32,679 nt of DNA from Synergistaceae bacterium. Lineage in GTDB: Bacteria > Synergistota > Synergistia > Synergistales > Synergistaceae. The DNA lies in contig JAIROA010000137.1 of the NCBI GenBank assembly GCA_031257775.1, positions 1 to 32,679 of the forward strand, read 5' to 3'. The position numbers were made by a program, and so were the translations under genes. The notes under the pieces are model-generated. The model ran no database searches, was not told the DNA's origin, and saw only the letters and a list, made by a program, of their open reading frames with translations. Below are positions 16,433-25,615 of this stretch, one piece after another. Every line of letters begins with the position of its first letter. Within the stretch, counting starts at the first letter, position 1.

Positions 16433-18274
16433 TTAATCGTGCCTTATCGTTATTGACGGGTAGCCTCGCTTTGCGCGTTTAATCGAAAAATACGGGCTCA
16501 TGATGCCGCGAAGGGCGGATAGGTTCTTTGTCCTGAGCCATATCGCCGCTCTTGAGGCGTTTGCCTTTTCCGGCGAATTTTGCTGGCCCTGTGCCTCCGC
16601 AAGCCAGTATTCAAAACCCGCTTTGCCGAACTTATCCGCTAAAACCGCGGCATCGCTGACGCCCGCTTCGATTTTAACAAGCGACAGAAATGGCGGCATT
16701 GAAAACTCCCTGCGCTCTCTCAGCTCTTTCTGCCAAAAAAAACTCCAGCCCGGCTTGTCCGGGGCATCCAAGGCAAGACCCCTCTGCCAGTCTTTGCCAG
16801 GATGCCGCGTCTGCAGGAGGACGCGACGGCCGCTTTTCATCATCCCCCTCCAGCGTGACTCCCAGATGAGCCCGAACGCTCTTGCCCTGGCATCGTACTC
16901 CTGCGACCGTGCCTCCCCATCCGCGTCGATCCAGCCGACCAGGCCCACATCCGCTGAGTCGCAGAGCGAGAGCGCAGCCCTCGTGCCGACGACAAGCCCC
17001 GGCTCTGACTTCAGCGCGTCTGCGATAGAGGCGGTTTCCCCGTCCGCAATCGGCAGAACGTGACACGTCAGCGCGGATCTTGCAAGCGGCACAAGCGCCT
17101 CCAGTCCGGGACGCCGCGCGGTAAGAAGCCTGCCGGAGCAGGCAGGGCAGCTAAGCGGAACGGGCTCAGACGCGCCGCATGACACGCAGGCTAGGCGGCT
17201 GGACGCGGCCTCCCATCTCATCGCTCCGCCGCACTTAGCGCAGCGAAGAGAGATTCCGCACTCATCGCAGATTATCTCCCCGGCGTAGCCCTTCCGGTCG
17301 AGAATCCAGATAGCCCATGAGCCTCTTTCTATCGCTGATTCCGTCTCGCGCACGAGCGGCTCGCTCACGGCAAGCGTGTCCTGTATCCCCTTCACTGACG
17401 GAGAGTAAGCCAGCCTGAGATCGACGAAAAAGAAATTTTTTTTCCCGTAATGCGCGGAAGCGTGGCAAGAAGCGGCGGCGGCCTTTTTTTGCGTCATATA
17501 GGCGCGGGCTGACGGCATCCTTCCGCCTAGGATGAGCGAAGCCCCCTCGATCCTCGCCCTTTTCGCCAGTAAGCTGCGGACGTTGAAAAATGGAGGCCGT
17601 AGAGTCCTCCAGGCGTTGTTGCTCTCGTCCTCGACGATGATCCTGGCCAAGCCCCGCACGGGAGCGGTAGCCGCCGCCTGCCCTCCGGCCGTCACCCCGC
17701 CTTCCTCGGAAAGCTTATTCCAGGCGCGCCACTCCGCGGCGGCCCCGCTTCGCGGATAGAGGAACGCGCGCCCGCCCATGAGCCCGGCAAAAGCCTTAGC
17801 GGCGTCGTAAATCGGAAAGCATATCAGGGAGGGAAGCCCGTCCGACAGGATTTCCGAGTATCGCTCGAAGCGGGCTGAGTCGACGGGCTCATAGAGAAAA
17901 TGGTCGCCGCCGGGATCCTCAAGGGCGATGTCGCGTGACTTTAACGGCTCTGGCTGGTTTAGCTCGCGGCCTTGCAGGAAACAGGCCGGCAGAAGGGTTT
18001 TCATAGCCGTCCCTATCCCGCAGAGGTATGTCTCGCTGAACCAGCGGATCAGCGGCATCGCGAAGGGAGGAAGCATGGCATCTCGGTCTATGGCCTCGGA
18101 TATTTCCTTCATCTCGCCATCGTACGTGGCGCGTGACTCATCCAGCACAAGCCCGACTCTCGTGCCGTTTCCCATCGGAACCCGCACCCTTACGCCCTCT
18201 TTATATTTTTCCGGCGCAAGATAGGAGAAGGAATTCCACCAGGGCCCGGCAAGGGCGACTGATATAGTTTCCAC
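16433..18274 (-). CDS. priA: PriA-family primosomal protein lacking helicase motifs
   Basis: PriA recognises stalled forks and restarts replication. The 613-residue product has the N-terminal DNA-binding part. It also has the full eight-cysteine zinc module (Cys336, 339, 345, 348, 363, 366, 376, 379) and a PriA C-terminal end. The helicase core has decayed. No GxxGxGKT Walker A is found in the expected region (about 140-170). The segment aligning with the DEEH box reads EDES (215-218, after RII). LGSATPS is replaced by LGGRMPS, although GTRAAL (430-435) persists near the GTQM position. It is therefore likely a non-ATPase structural PriA, as described for actinobacterial homologues. It follows coaBC by 15 bp, the usual coaBC-priA order, and closes the long run. 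Confidence 0.85.
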   Translation of the reverse strand: METISVALAGPWWNSFSYLAPEKYKEGVRVRVPMGNGTRVGLVLDESRATYDGEMKEISEAIDRDAMLPPFAMPLIRWFSETYLCGIGTAMKTLLPACFLQGRELNQPEPLKSRDIALEDPGGDHFLYEPVDSARFERYSEILSDGLPSLICFPIYDAAKAFAGLMGGRAFLYPRSGAAAEWRAWNKLSEEGGVTAGGQAAATAPVRGLARIIVEDESNNAWRTLRPPFFNVRSLLAKRARIEGASLILGGRMPSARAYMTQKKAAAASCHASAHYGKKNFFFVDLRLAYSPSVKGIQDTLAVSEPLVRETESAIERGSWAIWILDRKGYAGEIICDECGISLRCAKCGGAMRWEAASSRLACVSCGASEPVPLSCPACSGRLLTARRPGLEALVPLARSALTCHVLPIADGETASIADALKSEPGLVVGTRAALSLCDSADVGLVGWIDADGEARSQEYDARARAFGLIWESRWRGMMKSGRRVLLQTRHPGKDWQRGLALDAPDKPGWSFFWQKELRERREFSMPPFLSLVKIEAGVSDAAVLADKFGKAGFEYWLAEAQGQQNSPEKANASRAAIWLRTKNLSALRGIMSPYFSIKRAKRGYPSITIRHD

Positions 18275-18289
18275 GCTATTTTTTGGATT

Positions 18290-19540
18290 TTACCCCATAG
18301 CCGGGGCGGGACGGACGGCATAGGCAAGAAGGGCGATCTGGTCAAAAATGCCTGCCGCTACGTCAAGCTTTGTCCCGGATATCACAGGAGACGGGGCGAT
18401 TCCGTGCTTTTTCGCAAAATAAACCCTGACGCTGTTCGTAAGCGAGGCAAAACCGGCGCCGCTCAGAGAGACGTCGTTCGCGACGATGAGATCAAGGCCT
18501 TTAGCTGAAATTTTTTTTATGGCGTTCGCCTCGACATCCTCAGTTTCCGCCGCGAAACCGGCAAGTATCTGATCAGGCGTTTTTTTCCTCGACAGCTCAA
18601 GCGCGATGTCGGGATTCTGCGTCAGTTCGAGCGTCATTCCTCCAAGACCGCGCTTTATCTTGCGGGATGAGTATTCCAGCGGCCTGTAGTCGCCGACGGC
18701 GGCGGCCTTTATGATTATGTCCGATCCGGGAAGCTCCTTCAGGCAGGCTTCCAGCATCTCTAACGCCGATGTCGTCTTAATCAGCTTCACGCCGGACGGC
18801 GCCCGCTCCGACGACGGCCCCGAGACAAGCGTCACGGCCGCGCCCCTGTAACGGCCTTCCATGGCCAGCGCGTAGCCCATCCGCCCTGTGCTGGGATTTG
18901 AGATGAAGCGCACCGGGTCTATATATTCATGGGTAGGGCCAGCCGTAATGAGAACCTTTTTGCCGGACAAGTCACGGGCAGGACACAGCGCCGCCCACGT
19001 TTCGTCCAGTATCGCTTCCGCCGACGGCAATCTCCCCTTGCCTTCATAGCCGCACGCCAGATCCCCGGAGTCCGGATCCACCACGATTGCGCCCCGTTCC
19101 TCTAAGATCCGCGCGTTTTCCTTTGTGGAGCGGTTCGCCCACATCCTGTCGTTCATCGCGGGGAAAAAGACCATAGGCTTCTGACAGGCCAGAATAGCCG
19201 CGCCCAGAAGGGTGCGTGAGTCTCCGGACGCGGCCATGCGAAGGACATTCGCCGTGCACGGGGCGACGACAAGCGCGTCAGCCCAGTCGGACAGGCTTAT
19301 GTGAGGTATTTTCCATCCGTTCTCGTCGGAAACAAAGTCGCGGTCGCGCCACGCCCTCCGCTTCGACAGCGTCGAAAGCGCAAGCGGGGACACCAGGCAG
19401 CATGCGCTCTCAGTAAGGATTATTTCCACCTCGCATCCTGATTTGACGAACGCGCGGACAAGCTCAGGGGTCTTATAAGCCGCGATCCCCCCGCTTATGC
19501 CAAGGAGGATTTTTTTAGAGCGCGCCCATTTCGGAGGCAT
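18290..19540 (-). CDS. coaBC: Bifunctional phosphopantothenoylcysteine decarboxylase / phosphopantothenate-cysteine ligase
   Basis: Carries out two successive steps of coenzyme A synthesis. The N-terminal CoaC flavoprotein half shows GISGGIAAYK, the catalytic His in KIPHISLSDWAD, the substrate motif PAMNDRMW, and the conserved Cys in ACGYEGKGRLP. The C-terminal CoaB half begins near VLITAGPTHEYIDPVRFISN. It has the CTP/dimer motif AAVGDYRP and the KIKR loop. The frame opens at ATG 19558. The second ATG at 19540 (416 residues) is preferred, because AAGGAG is 9 nt before it. It overlaps the end of rpoZ by 26 bp, so translation is coupled. The order gmk-rpoZ-coaBC-priA is widely conserved in bacteria. 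Confidence 0.95.
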   Translation of the reverse strand: MPPKWARSKKILLGISGGIAAYKTPELVRAFVKSGCEVEIILTESACCLVSPLALSTLSKRRAWRDRDFVSDENGWKIPHISLSDWADALVVAPCTANVLRMAASGDSRTLLGAAILACQKPMVFFPAMNDRMWANRSTKENARILEERGAIVVDPDSGDLACGYEGKGRLPSAEAILDETWAALCPARDLSGKKVLITAGPTHEYIDPVRFISNPSTGRMGYALAMEGRYRGAAVTLVSGPSSERAPSGVKLIKTTSALEMLEACLKELPGSDIIIKAAAVGDYRPLEYSSRKIKRGLGGMTLELTQNPDIALELSRKKTPDQILAGFAAETEDVEANAIKKISAKGLDLIVANDVSLSGAGFASLTNSVRVYFAKKHGIAPSPVISGTKLDVAAGIFDQIALLAYAVRPAPAMG

Positions 19541-19766
19541 CGTTCTCCGCTCCTTCATGATGCGTGAAGGTGGATTTTATGTTGAGGCGGTCGCGCTCTA
19601 TTTCCTCAATGGCGTGAGTGATATAGCGCTCGCTGCCATCCCCGTCGATCTGACGCCCCTTTTGCTCGCTGAGCTGCCTTGCCCTCGTGGAAATGACCAT
19701 CGCGAGAGCGTATTTGTTCTCAACGTCGCTTATCTTGTAAATCCTCTCAAGATCCGTGTAAATCAT
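19515..19766 (-). CDS. rpoZ: RNA polymerase omega subunit
   Basis: A small subunit (83 residues) that supports assembly and stability of RNA polymerase. The core motif NKYALAMVISTRARQLSEQ matches omega well, followed by the acidic-basic segment and the conserved AIEEIERDRL helix. It starts behind a very strong GGAGGAGGAG ribosome site, 15 bp after gmk. Its 3' end contains the coaBC ribosome site and start. Confidence 0.93.
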   Translation of the reverse strand: MIYTDLERIYKISDVENKYALAMVISTRARQLSEQKGRQIDGDGSERYITHAIEEIERDRLNIKSTFTHHEGAENDASEMGAL

Positions 19767-19781
19767 ATAAGTCTCCTCCTC

Positions 19782-20360
19782 CTATAACGTCCCTTTCCCG
19801 TTTCTGTATTTCATCACGAGATTTATGAGTTCCGCCGATGATCTCGCGACATCGTCATTCACTATAGTGTGCTCGCACTCCCCTGCGTAGCGCATCTCAA
19901 ATGCCGCGTTCCTCAGCCTCAGCAGCATCTGGTCAGGGGTCTCCGTGCCCCGGTCCTCGAGCCTGTTTTCCAGCTCGTCCATAGAGCTGACCGTTATGAA
20001 AATCCTCACAGCGTCAGGCATGGAAATCTTCACCTGACGCGATCCCTGCACGTCTATTTCCAGCACCATGTCGCGTCCAAGATCGAGGCACGTCTCAACG
20101 TCCGACTTCCTTGTGCCGTAATAGTTGCCGTGAACTTCCGCCCATTCCAGAAAAGCATTCTCCCGAATCATTTCTGCGAATTCATTCTTCCCGGTAAAGT
20201 AATAATCCTTCCCCTCCGTCTCTCCTGGGCGGCGCTGTCTCGTCGTGCAGGATACGGAATAAACGAGATCCGGCAGTTCCTTGAAAAGAATTTTCCGGAG
20301 AGTGCCCTTGCCTGCGCCGGCGGGGCCGGAAAGAATGAAAAGATTTCCCTTGCGGCTCAT
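19782..20360 (-). CDS. gmk: Guanylate kinase
   Basis: Phosphorylates GMP to GDP with ATP. The 192-residue product has P-loop GPAGAGKGTL (Ala in place of the usual Ser). Its GMP-binding segment is SVSCTTRQRRPGETEGKDYYF and the lid region is EWAEVHGNYYGTRKS. LEIDVQGSRQVK is the conserved core strand. ATG 20360 follows GGAGGGG with 4-nt spacing; an upstream in-frame ATG (20402) would run into remA. It sits between remA and rpoZ, the standard order. Confidence 0.96.
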   Translation of the reverse strand: MSRKGNLFILSGPAGAGKGTLRKILFKELPDLVYSVSCTTRQRRPGETEGKDYYFTGKNEFAEMIRENAFLEWAEVHGNYYGTRKSDVETCLDLGRDMVLEIDVQGSRQVKISMPDAVRIFITVSSMDELENRLEDRGTETPDQMLLRLRNAAFEMRYAGECEHTIVNDDVARSSAELINLVMKYRNGKGTL

Positions 20361-20370
20361 ATCGCCCCTC

Positions 20371-20634
20371 CTATTTCGCGGTCTGTTCGTCTGTGCTTTC
20401 ACCGAATCTAGCCGAGATCGTCTCAGGCTGGATGGCGGACATTATCACGTGCTTGCTGTCCATTATCAGCACAGCCCTCGTCTTTCGCCCTTGAGTAGCG
20501 TCCACGAGAAGCCCCTCCTCCCTGGCCTCGTCCCTCATCCTCCTTATCGGAGCGGACGCCGGGCTGATGATCGCGACGACGCGATCCGCGACTACCATAT
20601 TTCCAAAGCCGATATGAACTAGCCGATAATCCAT
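20371..20634 (-). CDS. remA: RemA / DUF370-family DNA-binding regulator
   Basis: An 87-residue protein of the family whose Bacillus member activates extracellular-matrix genes by binding DNA as a ring. The conserved core is complete: [19 protein letters not shown], then [16 protein letters not shown], then [12 protein letters not shown]. Its ribosome site GGAG lies in the last codons of yicC, and the gene starts 4 bp after that stop. The yicC-remA-gmk-rpoZ order is shared with Firmicutes. Whether this protein controls matrix formation here is unknown. Confidence 0.93.
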   Translation of the reverse strand: MDYRLVHIGFGNMVVADRVVAIISPASAPIRRMRDEAREEGLLVDATQGRKTRAVLIMDSKHVIMSAIQPETISARFGESTDEQTAK

Positions 20635-20638
20635 AACA

Positions 20639-21520
20639 TCACTCCAGGTTCTGAATTTGCTCCCTTATCTGCTCAAGCGCCGTTTTCGCCTCAACCACGA
20701 GCCATCTTACGCCCGCGTCCGCTACCTTTGAGTTCAGGGTATTCAGCTCCCTGTTCATCTCCTGAACCAAAAAATCAAGCTTCCTGCCTGAAATCTCCCG
20801 CGAGTCCCCTGTCTCCCTGAACTTTGCCACATGGCTGGCAAGCCTCGCCAGCTCTTCCGTGACATCCCATCTATCCGCTATGATCACAGCCTCCTGGGCA
20901 AAGCGATAATCTTCCGGAGCGGATAACGAGCCAAGAGCCTTTGCCACGCGCTCTTTCATCGCGTTGAAAGCCGCGTCGCGCGCCGCCTCCCATCTCCCGG
21001 AAATATCGGCTATCAGGCGCTCCATATTAGACAAATGCTCCTCTATGGCGCTTTTTAAATGCCCTCCTTCGGTGAGCCGCATTTCCTGCCAGTTATCCGC
21101 GCAGCCTTCAAGCAGGGCCCCAAGAAGATCCTCCGCGTCATCGCCCGAAGGCCAGGGGCGTTCCTGAGCGTCGATCACGCCCGGCAGGCCTAAAAGAGCG
21201 TCTAAAGAGATCTCGCCGGTTCCTTTAAGCTCGCTGCTGATATCGGACATCTCGCGGTAATAGGCCGCGAGGACTTCCTTGTTCAGCGATACGGCAAGCG
21301 CCGATGAAACCCACGCGATCTCGACGCGGATCTGAACCTTGCCGCGCCTGAACCTGCGGCGGAGCGTCTGATGAAACCAGTGTTCCCATGAGGCAAGTTC
21401 CCTGGGAAGCCGCGCCGATATCTCCTGATATCTGTGATTAACGCTCGACAGCTCAATGGAAATCGTGCCCCATTCCCTTTCCATCCGCATACTGCCGAAA
21501 CCGGTCATGCTAACGTACAT
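20639..21520 (-). CDS. yicC: YicC-family endoribonuclease
   Basis: YicC-type proteins are endoribonucleases acting on RNA decay and small RNAs. The 293-residue length is normal. The start [10 protein letters not shown] with INHR-like [14 protein letters not shown] marks the N-terminal domain. The C-terminal DUF1732 part is clear ([17 protein letters not shown], then the [18 protein letters not shown] end). Both catalytic-type acidic and basic positions in that end are kept. It starts 6 bp after hflX and is followed by remA after 4 bp. Confidence 0.95.
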   Translation of the reverse strand: MYVSMTGFGSMRMEREWGTISIELSSVNHRYQEISARLPRELASWEHWFHQTLRRRFRRGKVQIRVEIAWVSSALAVSLNKEVLAAYYREMSDISSELKGTGEISLDALLGLPGVIDAQERPWPSGDDAEDLLGALLEGCADNWQEMRLTEGGHLKSAIEEHLSNMERLIADISGRWEAARDAAFNAMKERVAKALGSLSAPEDYRFAQEAVIIADRWDVTEELARLASHVAKFRETGDSREISGRKLDFLVQEMNRELNTLNSKVADAGVRWLVVEAKTALEQIREQIQNLE

Positions 21521-21526
21521 CGCGGA

Positions 21527-22657
21527 TCATCTCGTTTCCTCAAATTTCTCGCATATCTTGTCCAATAGCGCCGGCAAGCCCTCTTTCGTCAACGCGCTGA
21601 CGCAGATTACGTCCTCCCCGCGTGACGAAAGCCCTGACGAAATGAAGACAATCTCATCGGAAACCTTGTCTATTTTATTCAGCACCACAAAGCGCGGTAT
21701 TTCGTCCGCTCCTATGTCCCTCAGCGTCCCCAGCACGACCTCGAAATTCTCCATCGGCGCCGGCGAGGATGCGTCCGTGACGACGAGCAGAAGATCAGCG
21801 GAGGAAGCCTCTTCCAGCGTTGCCCGAAAAGCAGCCACAAGTTCCGGCGGCAGTTTTTTTATAAAACCGACCGTATCGGACATGAGGAAACTTCGGCCCC
21901 GCGCCGGACAGCTTACCCGCTTCGTAAGGGTGTCAAGCGTCGAAAAAAGCCTGTCCTCCGCCCTTATGGATTCGTCCTTCGCAAGAGAGCGCAGCAGCGT
22001 TGACTTCCCGCTGTTGGTGTAGCCGACCAATGAAACGAGGCGGATGCCGTCCCTCGACCTCCTGTAACGGTGCAGGCTTCGCATCTTCCGCACGCTCTGG
22101 AGGTGTTTTTCAATATATTTGACCCGTCTCTCCAGCTTGCGCCTGTGCCGCTCGAACTCCGTCTCCCCCGGGCCTCTCGTGCCTATGCCCCCGCCAAGCC
22201 GAGACATTTGACGCCCCAGCCCCTTTAACGATGGAATCTCGTACTTGAGCCGCGCCAGTTCTACCTGGAGCTTTGCCTCCGCCGTAATTGCCCTCTTCTC
22301 GAAAATCCGCATTATCGTAAAAGCCCTGTCCCAGACCTCAAGGCCAGTCATTTTTTCCAGATTGCTCCGCTGAGTCGGCGTAAGCGCGTCGTCCACGGCT
22401 AAAAGGTTCGCCCCAAGCGCCGCGGCAAAATCCCTTATCTCAAGGGCTTTGCCCCTGCCGATAAAAGTCGACGGATCCGGCGCGCGGCGTTTCTGCACGA
22501 CTTTGCCGGCCACCGGAACATCCAAATTAGACAAAAGCAGCCCCAGCTCGTCAAGCTCCTCGAAGGAACTCTCAGTCCCACCGGCAGGGTCTATGGCGGC
22601 TATGAGCGCCGACTTAGGCGCACTTGCGAGATCTATCGTCCGCGGACACCCTTTCAA
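21527..22657 (-). CDS. hflX: Ribosome-associated GTPase HflX
   Basis: HflX splits or rescues ribosomes, notably under stress. The N-terminal nucleotide-binding domain is recognised by VVQKRRAPDPSTFIGRGKALEI. A linker helix with GIGTRGPGETEFE leads into the G domain, with P-loop GYTNSGKST, DTVGFIKKLP (G3) and NKID (G4). The start is TTG 22657 without a good ribosome site. It overlaps plsC by 44 bp, so it is probably read by coupling. No better in-frame start exists before the conserved region. Confidence 0.94.
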   Translation of the reverse strand: MKGCPRTIDLASAPKSALIAAIDPAGGTESSFEELDELGLLLSNLDVPVAGKVVQKRRAPDPSTFIGRGKALEIRDFAAALGANLLAVDDALTPTQRSNLEKMTGLEVWDRAFTIMRIFEKRAITAEAKLQVELARLKYEIPSLKGLGRQMSRLGGGIGTRGPGETEFERHRRKLERRVKYIEKHLQSVRKMRSLHRYRRSRDGIRLVSLVGYTNSGKSTLLRSLAKDESIRAEDRLFSTLDTLTKRVSCPARGRSFLMSDTVGFIKKLPPELVAAFRATLEEASSADLLLVVTDASSPAPMENFEVVLGTLRDIGADEIPRFVVLNKIDKVSDEIVFISSGLSSRGEDVICVSALTKEGLPALLDKICEKFEETR

Positions 22658-23267
22658 GCGAATGAAGCGCTTTCTCTAGCGCGTCTTTTACGGCCTCGCG
22701 CCTTTGTTTTTCCCCCTCGATGGCATTATCGGGAAAAATCGGATCCCCGAACGTCACCCTCACCTTCGCCGGGCGCGGAAAGAAACGATGAGGCGGCATG
22801 ACATCGCTCGAACCGCTTATGTATACCGGCAGCAGGGGAACTCCGGACTTTACGGAGAGGAAGGCCGCTCCGCCTTCCAGGGGGAGCAGCTTGCCGTCGC
22901 TGCTTCTCGTCCCTTCAGGGAATATCAGAAAACTTTCGCCCAATGCCAGCCTCGCGAGCATGATCTTCATCACCGCCCCGGCCCTCTGGCTGTCCTCGCG
23001 CTTCACGGATACAGCGCCGAGCGTGGATATCAAAAATCCCATAACCGGGTTGCGGAACAAGGATTCCTTGGCCAGATATCTCAAGCGCCCCGGGAACACT
23101 CCGCCCAGAAGCGGGGGATCGATGTAGCTCGCGTGGTTGGAAGCGACTATGAAAGACATTCCGGGAGGCACTTTGTCCAGCCCCCTCACCTCAAGCCTGT
23201 TGTAGAGGATGAAGACTACGCGGAAAAATGTCTTGACGATTAAATAGAAGACATTATTCAAGACCAT
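22614..23267 (-). CDS. plsC: 1-acyl-sn-glycerol-3-phosphate acyltransferase
   Basis: Adds the second acyl chain to lysophosphatidic acid in phospholipid synthesis at the membrane. The 217-residue product begins with a hydrophobic membrane-contacting segment (residues ~5-22). The catalytic motif NHASYID (NHxxxxD) and the substrate-binding motif FPEGTRSSDGK follow, then the PVYISG strand. It starts one base after the cmk stop and its end overlaps hflX. The cmk-plsC pair is common in bacteria. Confidence 0.93.
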   Translation of the reverse strand: MVLNNVFYLIVKTFFRVVFILYNRLEVRGLDKVPPGMSFIVASNHASYIDPPLLGGVFPGRLRYLAKESLFRNPVMGFLISTLGAVSVKREDSQRAGAVMKIMLARLALGESFLIFPEGTRSSDGKLLPLEGGAAFLSVKSGVPLLPVYISGSSDVMPPHRFFPRPAKVRVTFGDPIFPDNAIEGEKQRREAVKDALEKALHSLERVSADDRSRKCA

Positions 23268-23268
23268 C

Positions 23269-23934
23269 TTAATTCAGCCTGGCTGTATGCTCTAGGATGC
23301 CACGCACGACCTCTTCGAACGAAAAACCGGTCGTGTCGAAATATATGGCGTCACATGCCGGCACCAAGGGAGCAATCTCCCTGCCGGAGTCTATGGCGTC
23401 GCGCCTGTTGACCAGTTCCAGAATCTCCTCGTAGTCCGGCGTTTCTCCTCTTCCAAGCCTCTCCTCGTATCTGCGCCGCGCCCGCGTTTCCGGCGAGGCG
23501 GTCAGGAAAATCTTCAAATCCGCGTCTGGAAATACGACGGTACCCATGTCGCGGCCTTCAGCCACAAGCCCCTCCGACATGCCCTGCCGCTGTATGCCAA
23601 GTATTGAGCTGCGCACCTCGCAAACCGCCGAATACGGGGAAACCTCCATGTCTATCTCAGGAGTCCTTATGGCCGCCGTGACGTCTTCCCCGCACGCCGT
23701 GACCTTCCCTCCCGCAAAGCCGATGCTGAAAGAAGCGAGACGCTCCTTTAGACGCGCCGGCTCCATCGGGGTAATATTCTCCCTCAGCATAATCAGCGTT
23801 ATCGCCCTATATATCGCGCCTGTATCGAGAAACGGCAGACCAAGTCTTTTTGCGACCTCTTTGCCGACGCTGCTCTTGCCTGCCCCGGCGGGGCCGTCCA
23901 GCACTATGACCGGTTTTTTGCCGCGTAACGCCAT
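23269..23934 (-). CDS. cmk: Cytidylate kinase
   Basis: Phosphorylates CMP and dCMP. The 221-residue product has P-loop DGPAGAGKSSVGK, the DTGAIYRAIT segment, VAEGRDMGTVVFPDA (NMP-binding), and the RRYEERLGRG lid. All hallmarks are intact. Its ATG shares the final A of the upstream HDOD stop codon (TGATG), indicating translational coupling. plsC follows directly. Confidence 0.95.
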   Translation of the reverse strand: MALRGKKPVIVLDGPAGAGKSSVGKEVAKRLGLPFLDTGAIYRAITLIMLRENITPMEPARLKERLASFSIGFAGGKVTACGEDVTAAIRTPEIDMEVSPYSAVCEVRSSILGIQRQGMSEGLVAEGRDMGTVVFPDADLKIFLTASPETRARRRYEERLGRGETPDYEEILELVNRRDAIDSGREIAPLVPACDAIYFDTTGFSFEEVVRGILEHTARLN

Positions 23935-24827
23935 CAGTGCGTGGGCGAATCTTTAATATCGTCTTCCATATCGGAGAGAAGATCCACGAACTCGCCCATG
24001 ATGTCCTCGATGCCGTCGCCAAGGCCAAGGCGCTGCATGCTGTCGCTGGAGATATTGTACTGCATCCCGTCCGCGCCTATGCCGACTCCAAGCATTATGC
24101 AGATAGCGTTGCCAACGTGAACGACGTCGACGGCGCTCTGGAATTCCTTCACGTTTTCAGGCAGATCCCACGGGGTATGATGGTAGGTCGTTATGTATGT
24201 ATACGCTTCAGGCAAATTCCACTGTTCCATGACGAGGCCGCCGACCTGCGCGTGGTCAAATCCAAGCACCTGACGCTCCGCCTCGCAAAACGGCACGTTG
24301 TCCTCCTCGACCAGGCGCAGGATTATGCTGTAGCCAAAGCGGACGTAGTCGTTTAAGACGATCTTGCCGATGTCATGCATAAGGCCGCCCACATAGGCTT
24401 CCTCAGGATCGCAGATCTTGAGTTTTTCCGAAAGATACCTGCTCGACGCCGCCACGCTCTGCGAATGTTTCCACAACTGGCCGCGATCCAGAGAGTACCC
24501 GGAAAAAGCGCTGTCCATAAACTTATAGACCGAAGCGGCCAGCACTATGCTCTTCACGGTCTTAAAGCCGAGGAACGAAATAGCTTCCGATACGCCGGTA
24601 ATTCTCCTCGATAAGCCATAATAAGCAGAGTTCGCAAGGCGCAGCACCCTTACCACAAGCCCCTCGTCCCTTGAGAGCCTGTTGCTGACGTCAGCCGCGC
24701 TGCTCGTAGGATCGTCCAGTTTATTCAGCGTTTCCACGACGAATTGCGGCAGAGAAGGAATATCTTTGACTCGCTTCAAAACGCGCCGTTGTATCAGGTC
24801 TCTCGTGCGGTCATCTAACCCCTGCAT
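23934..24827 (-). CDS. HDOD-domain signalling protein
   Basis: HDOD domains are catalytically degenerate relatives of HD phosphohydrolases, used in bacterial signalling and often linked to cyclic di-GMP or cell-cycle control. The 297-residue product has the signature start IPSLPQFVVETLNKLDDP, then LSRDEGLVVRVLRLANSAYYG. LRDIGK-like GGLMHDIGKIVL follows, retaining the HD pair, and then DHAQVGGLVMEQW. There is no output domain. The first ATG (24833) abuts a GGGGGG ribosome site, so the second ATG, 6 nt further, is the likely start. The gene lies inside the housekeeping run 41 bp after the pseudouridine synthase and is coupled to cmk. Confidence 0.9.
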   Translation of the reverse strand: MQGLDDRTRDLIQRRVLKRVKDIPSLPQFVVETLNKLDDPTSSAADVSNRLSRDEGLVVRVLRLANSAYYGLSRRITGVSEAISFLGFKTVKSIVLAASVYKFMDSAFSGYSLDRGQLWKHSQSVAASSRYLSEKLKICDPEEAYVGGLMHDIGKIVLNDYVRFGYSIILRLVEEDNVPFCEAERQVLGFDHAQVGGLVMEQWNLPEAYTYITTYHHTPWDLPENVKEFQSAVDVVHVGNAICIMLGVGIGADGMQYNISSDSMQRLGLGDGIEDIMGEFVDLLSDMEDDIKDSPTH

Positions 24828-24874
24828 AAACATCCCCCCGAACTAATGTCGCTTGCCTTGTGCGTTGGACATGA

Positions 24875-25615
24875 CTATATCTTGCCGCCTTCATATATCA
24901 TTTTTTTTATCGCAGCGTAATTATACTCGTTATAAGCTCCGACTGGCAACTTTTCAAGAAAAAGATTGCCGATGCCGATCCTTTTCAGCCGGAAAACCCT
25001 GTTGCCTAAAGCCAGCGCCATAAGTCGGATCTCTCTCTTGAACCCCTCCCCCAGGACGACAAGAAAGCGCGTGCCCGGCACGCCCTCAAGAGGCGAAACC
25101 TCAAGCGGGCGTGCGCGGCGGCCCTCTATGACGACTCCGCCCCTCCACTCGTCCACGCCGTTCATGTCAAGATCCCTGCGCAACGTCACGCTGTACGATC
25201 TCTTAATGCCGGAAGAAGGGTGAATGACCTCCTGGGCGAACCGGCCGTCGTTCGTCAGTATTATAAGCCCTTCGCTCTCTTTATCCAGCCTTCCGGCAGG
25301 GAAAACGCGAAGCGCCCTGTAGTGTTCCGGCAATAGATCGAGGACTGTCTCGCACCGGAGGTCAGAGGCTGCCGAAATGACGCCTCTGGGCTTGTTCATG
25401 ACTATGTAAACATGCCTTGCCGGGGCGATGTCGCGCCCGTCCACGCAGACTCTCTCGCCGCCCGTGAGCACCCTGCCAAGCGATCGTTCCGGCAAGCCGT
25501 CGACAGTGACGCGGCCCTCGCTTATCAGATCGTCTGCCTTTCGCCTGGAGGACACGCCGCAGGAGGCTATATATTTATTCAGCCGCGCCGGGAAAGAAAT
25601 GCCGCCCTCACTCAT
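24875..25615 (-). CDS. rluB: RsuA/RluB/RluF-family pseudouridine synthase
   Basis: Modifies uridine in ribosomal RNA. The N-terminal S4 domain is clear (RLNKYIASCGVSSRRKADDL). The catalytic motif is GRLDKESEGLIILTNDG, containing the active Asp, and EGFKREIRLM is the family's C-terminal motif. The 246-residue length fits RluB. ATG 25615 lies within the scpB end and shares 8 bp with it. GGAGAGGG precedes it, so it is preferred over ATG 25639. Following scpB is the standard order scpA-scpB-rluB. Specificity for a given rRNA position is inferred from context only. Confidence 0.92.
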   Translation of the reverse strand: MSEGGISFPARLNKYIASCGVSSRRKADDLISEGRVTVDGLPERSLGRVLTGGERVCVDGRDIAPARHVYIVMNKPRGVISAASDLRCETVLDLLPEHYRALRVFPAGRLDKESEGLIILTNDGRFAQEVIHPSSGIKRSYSVTLRRDLDMNGVDEWRGGVVIEGRRARPLEVSPLEGVPGTRFLVVLGEGFKREIRLMALALGNRVFRLKRIGIGNLFLEKLPVGAYNEYNYAAIKKMIYEGGKI

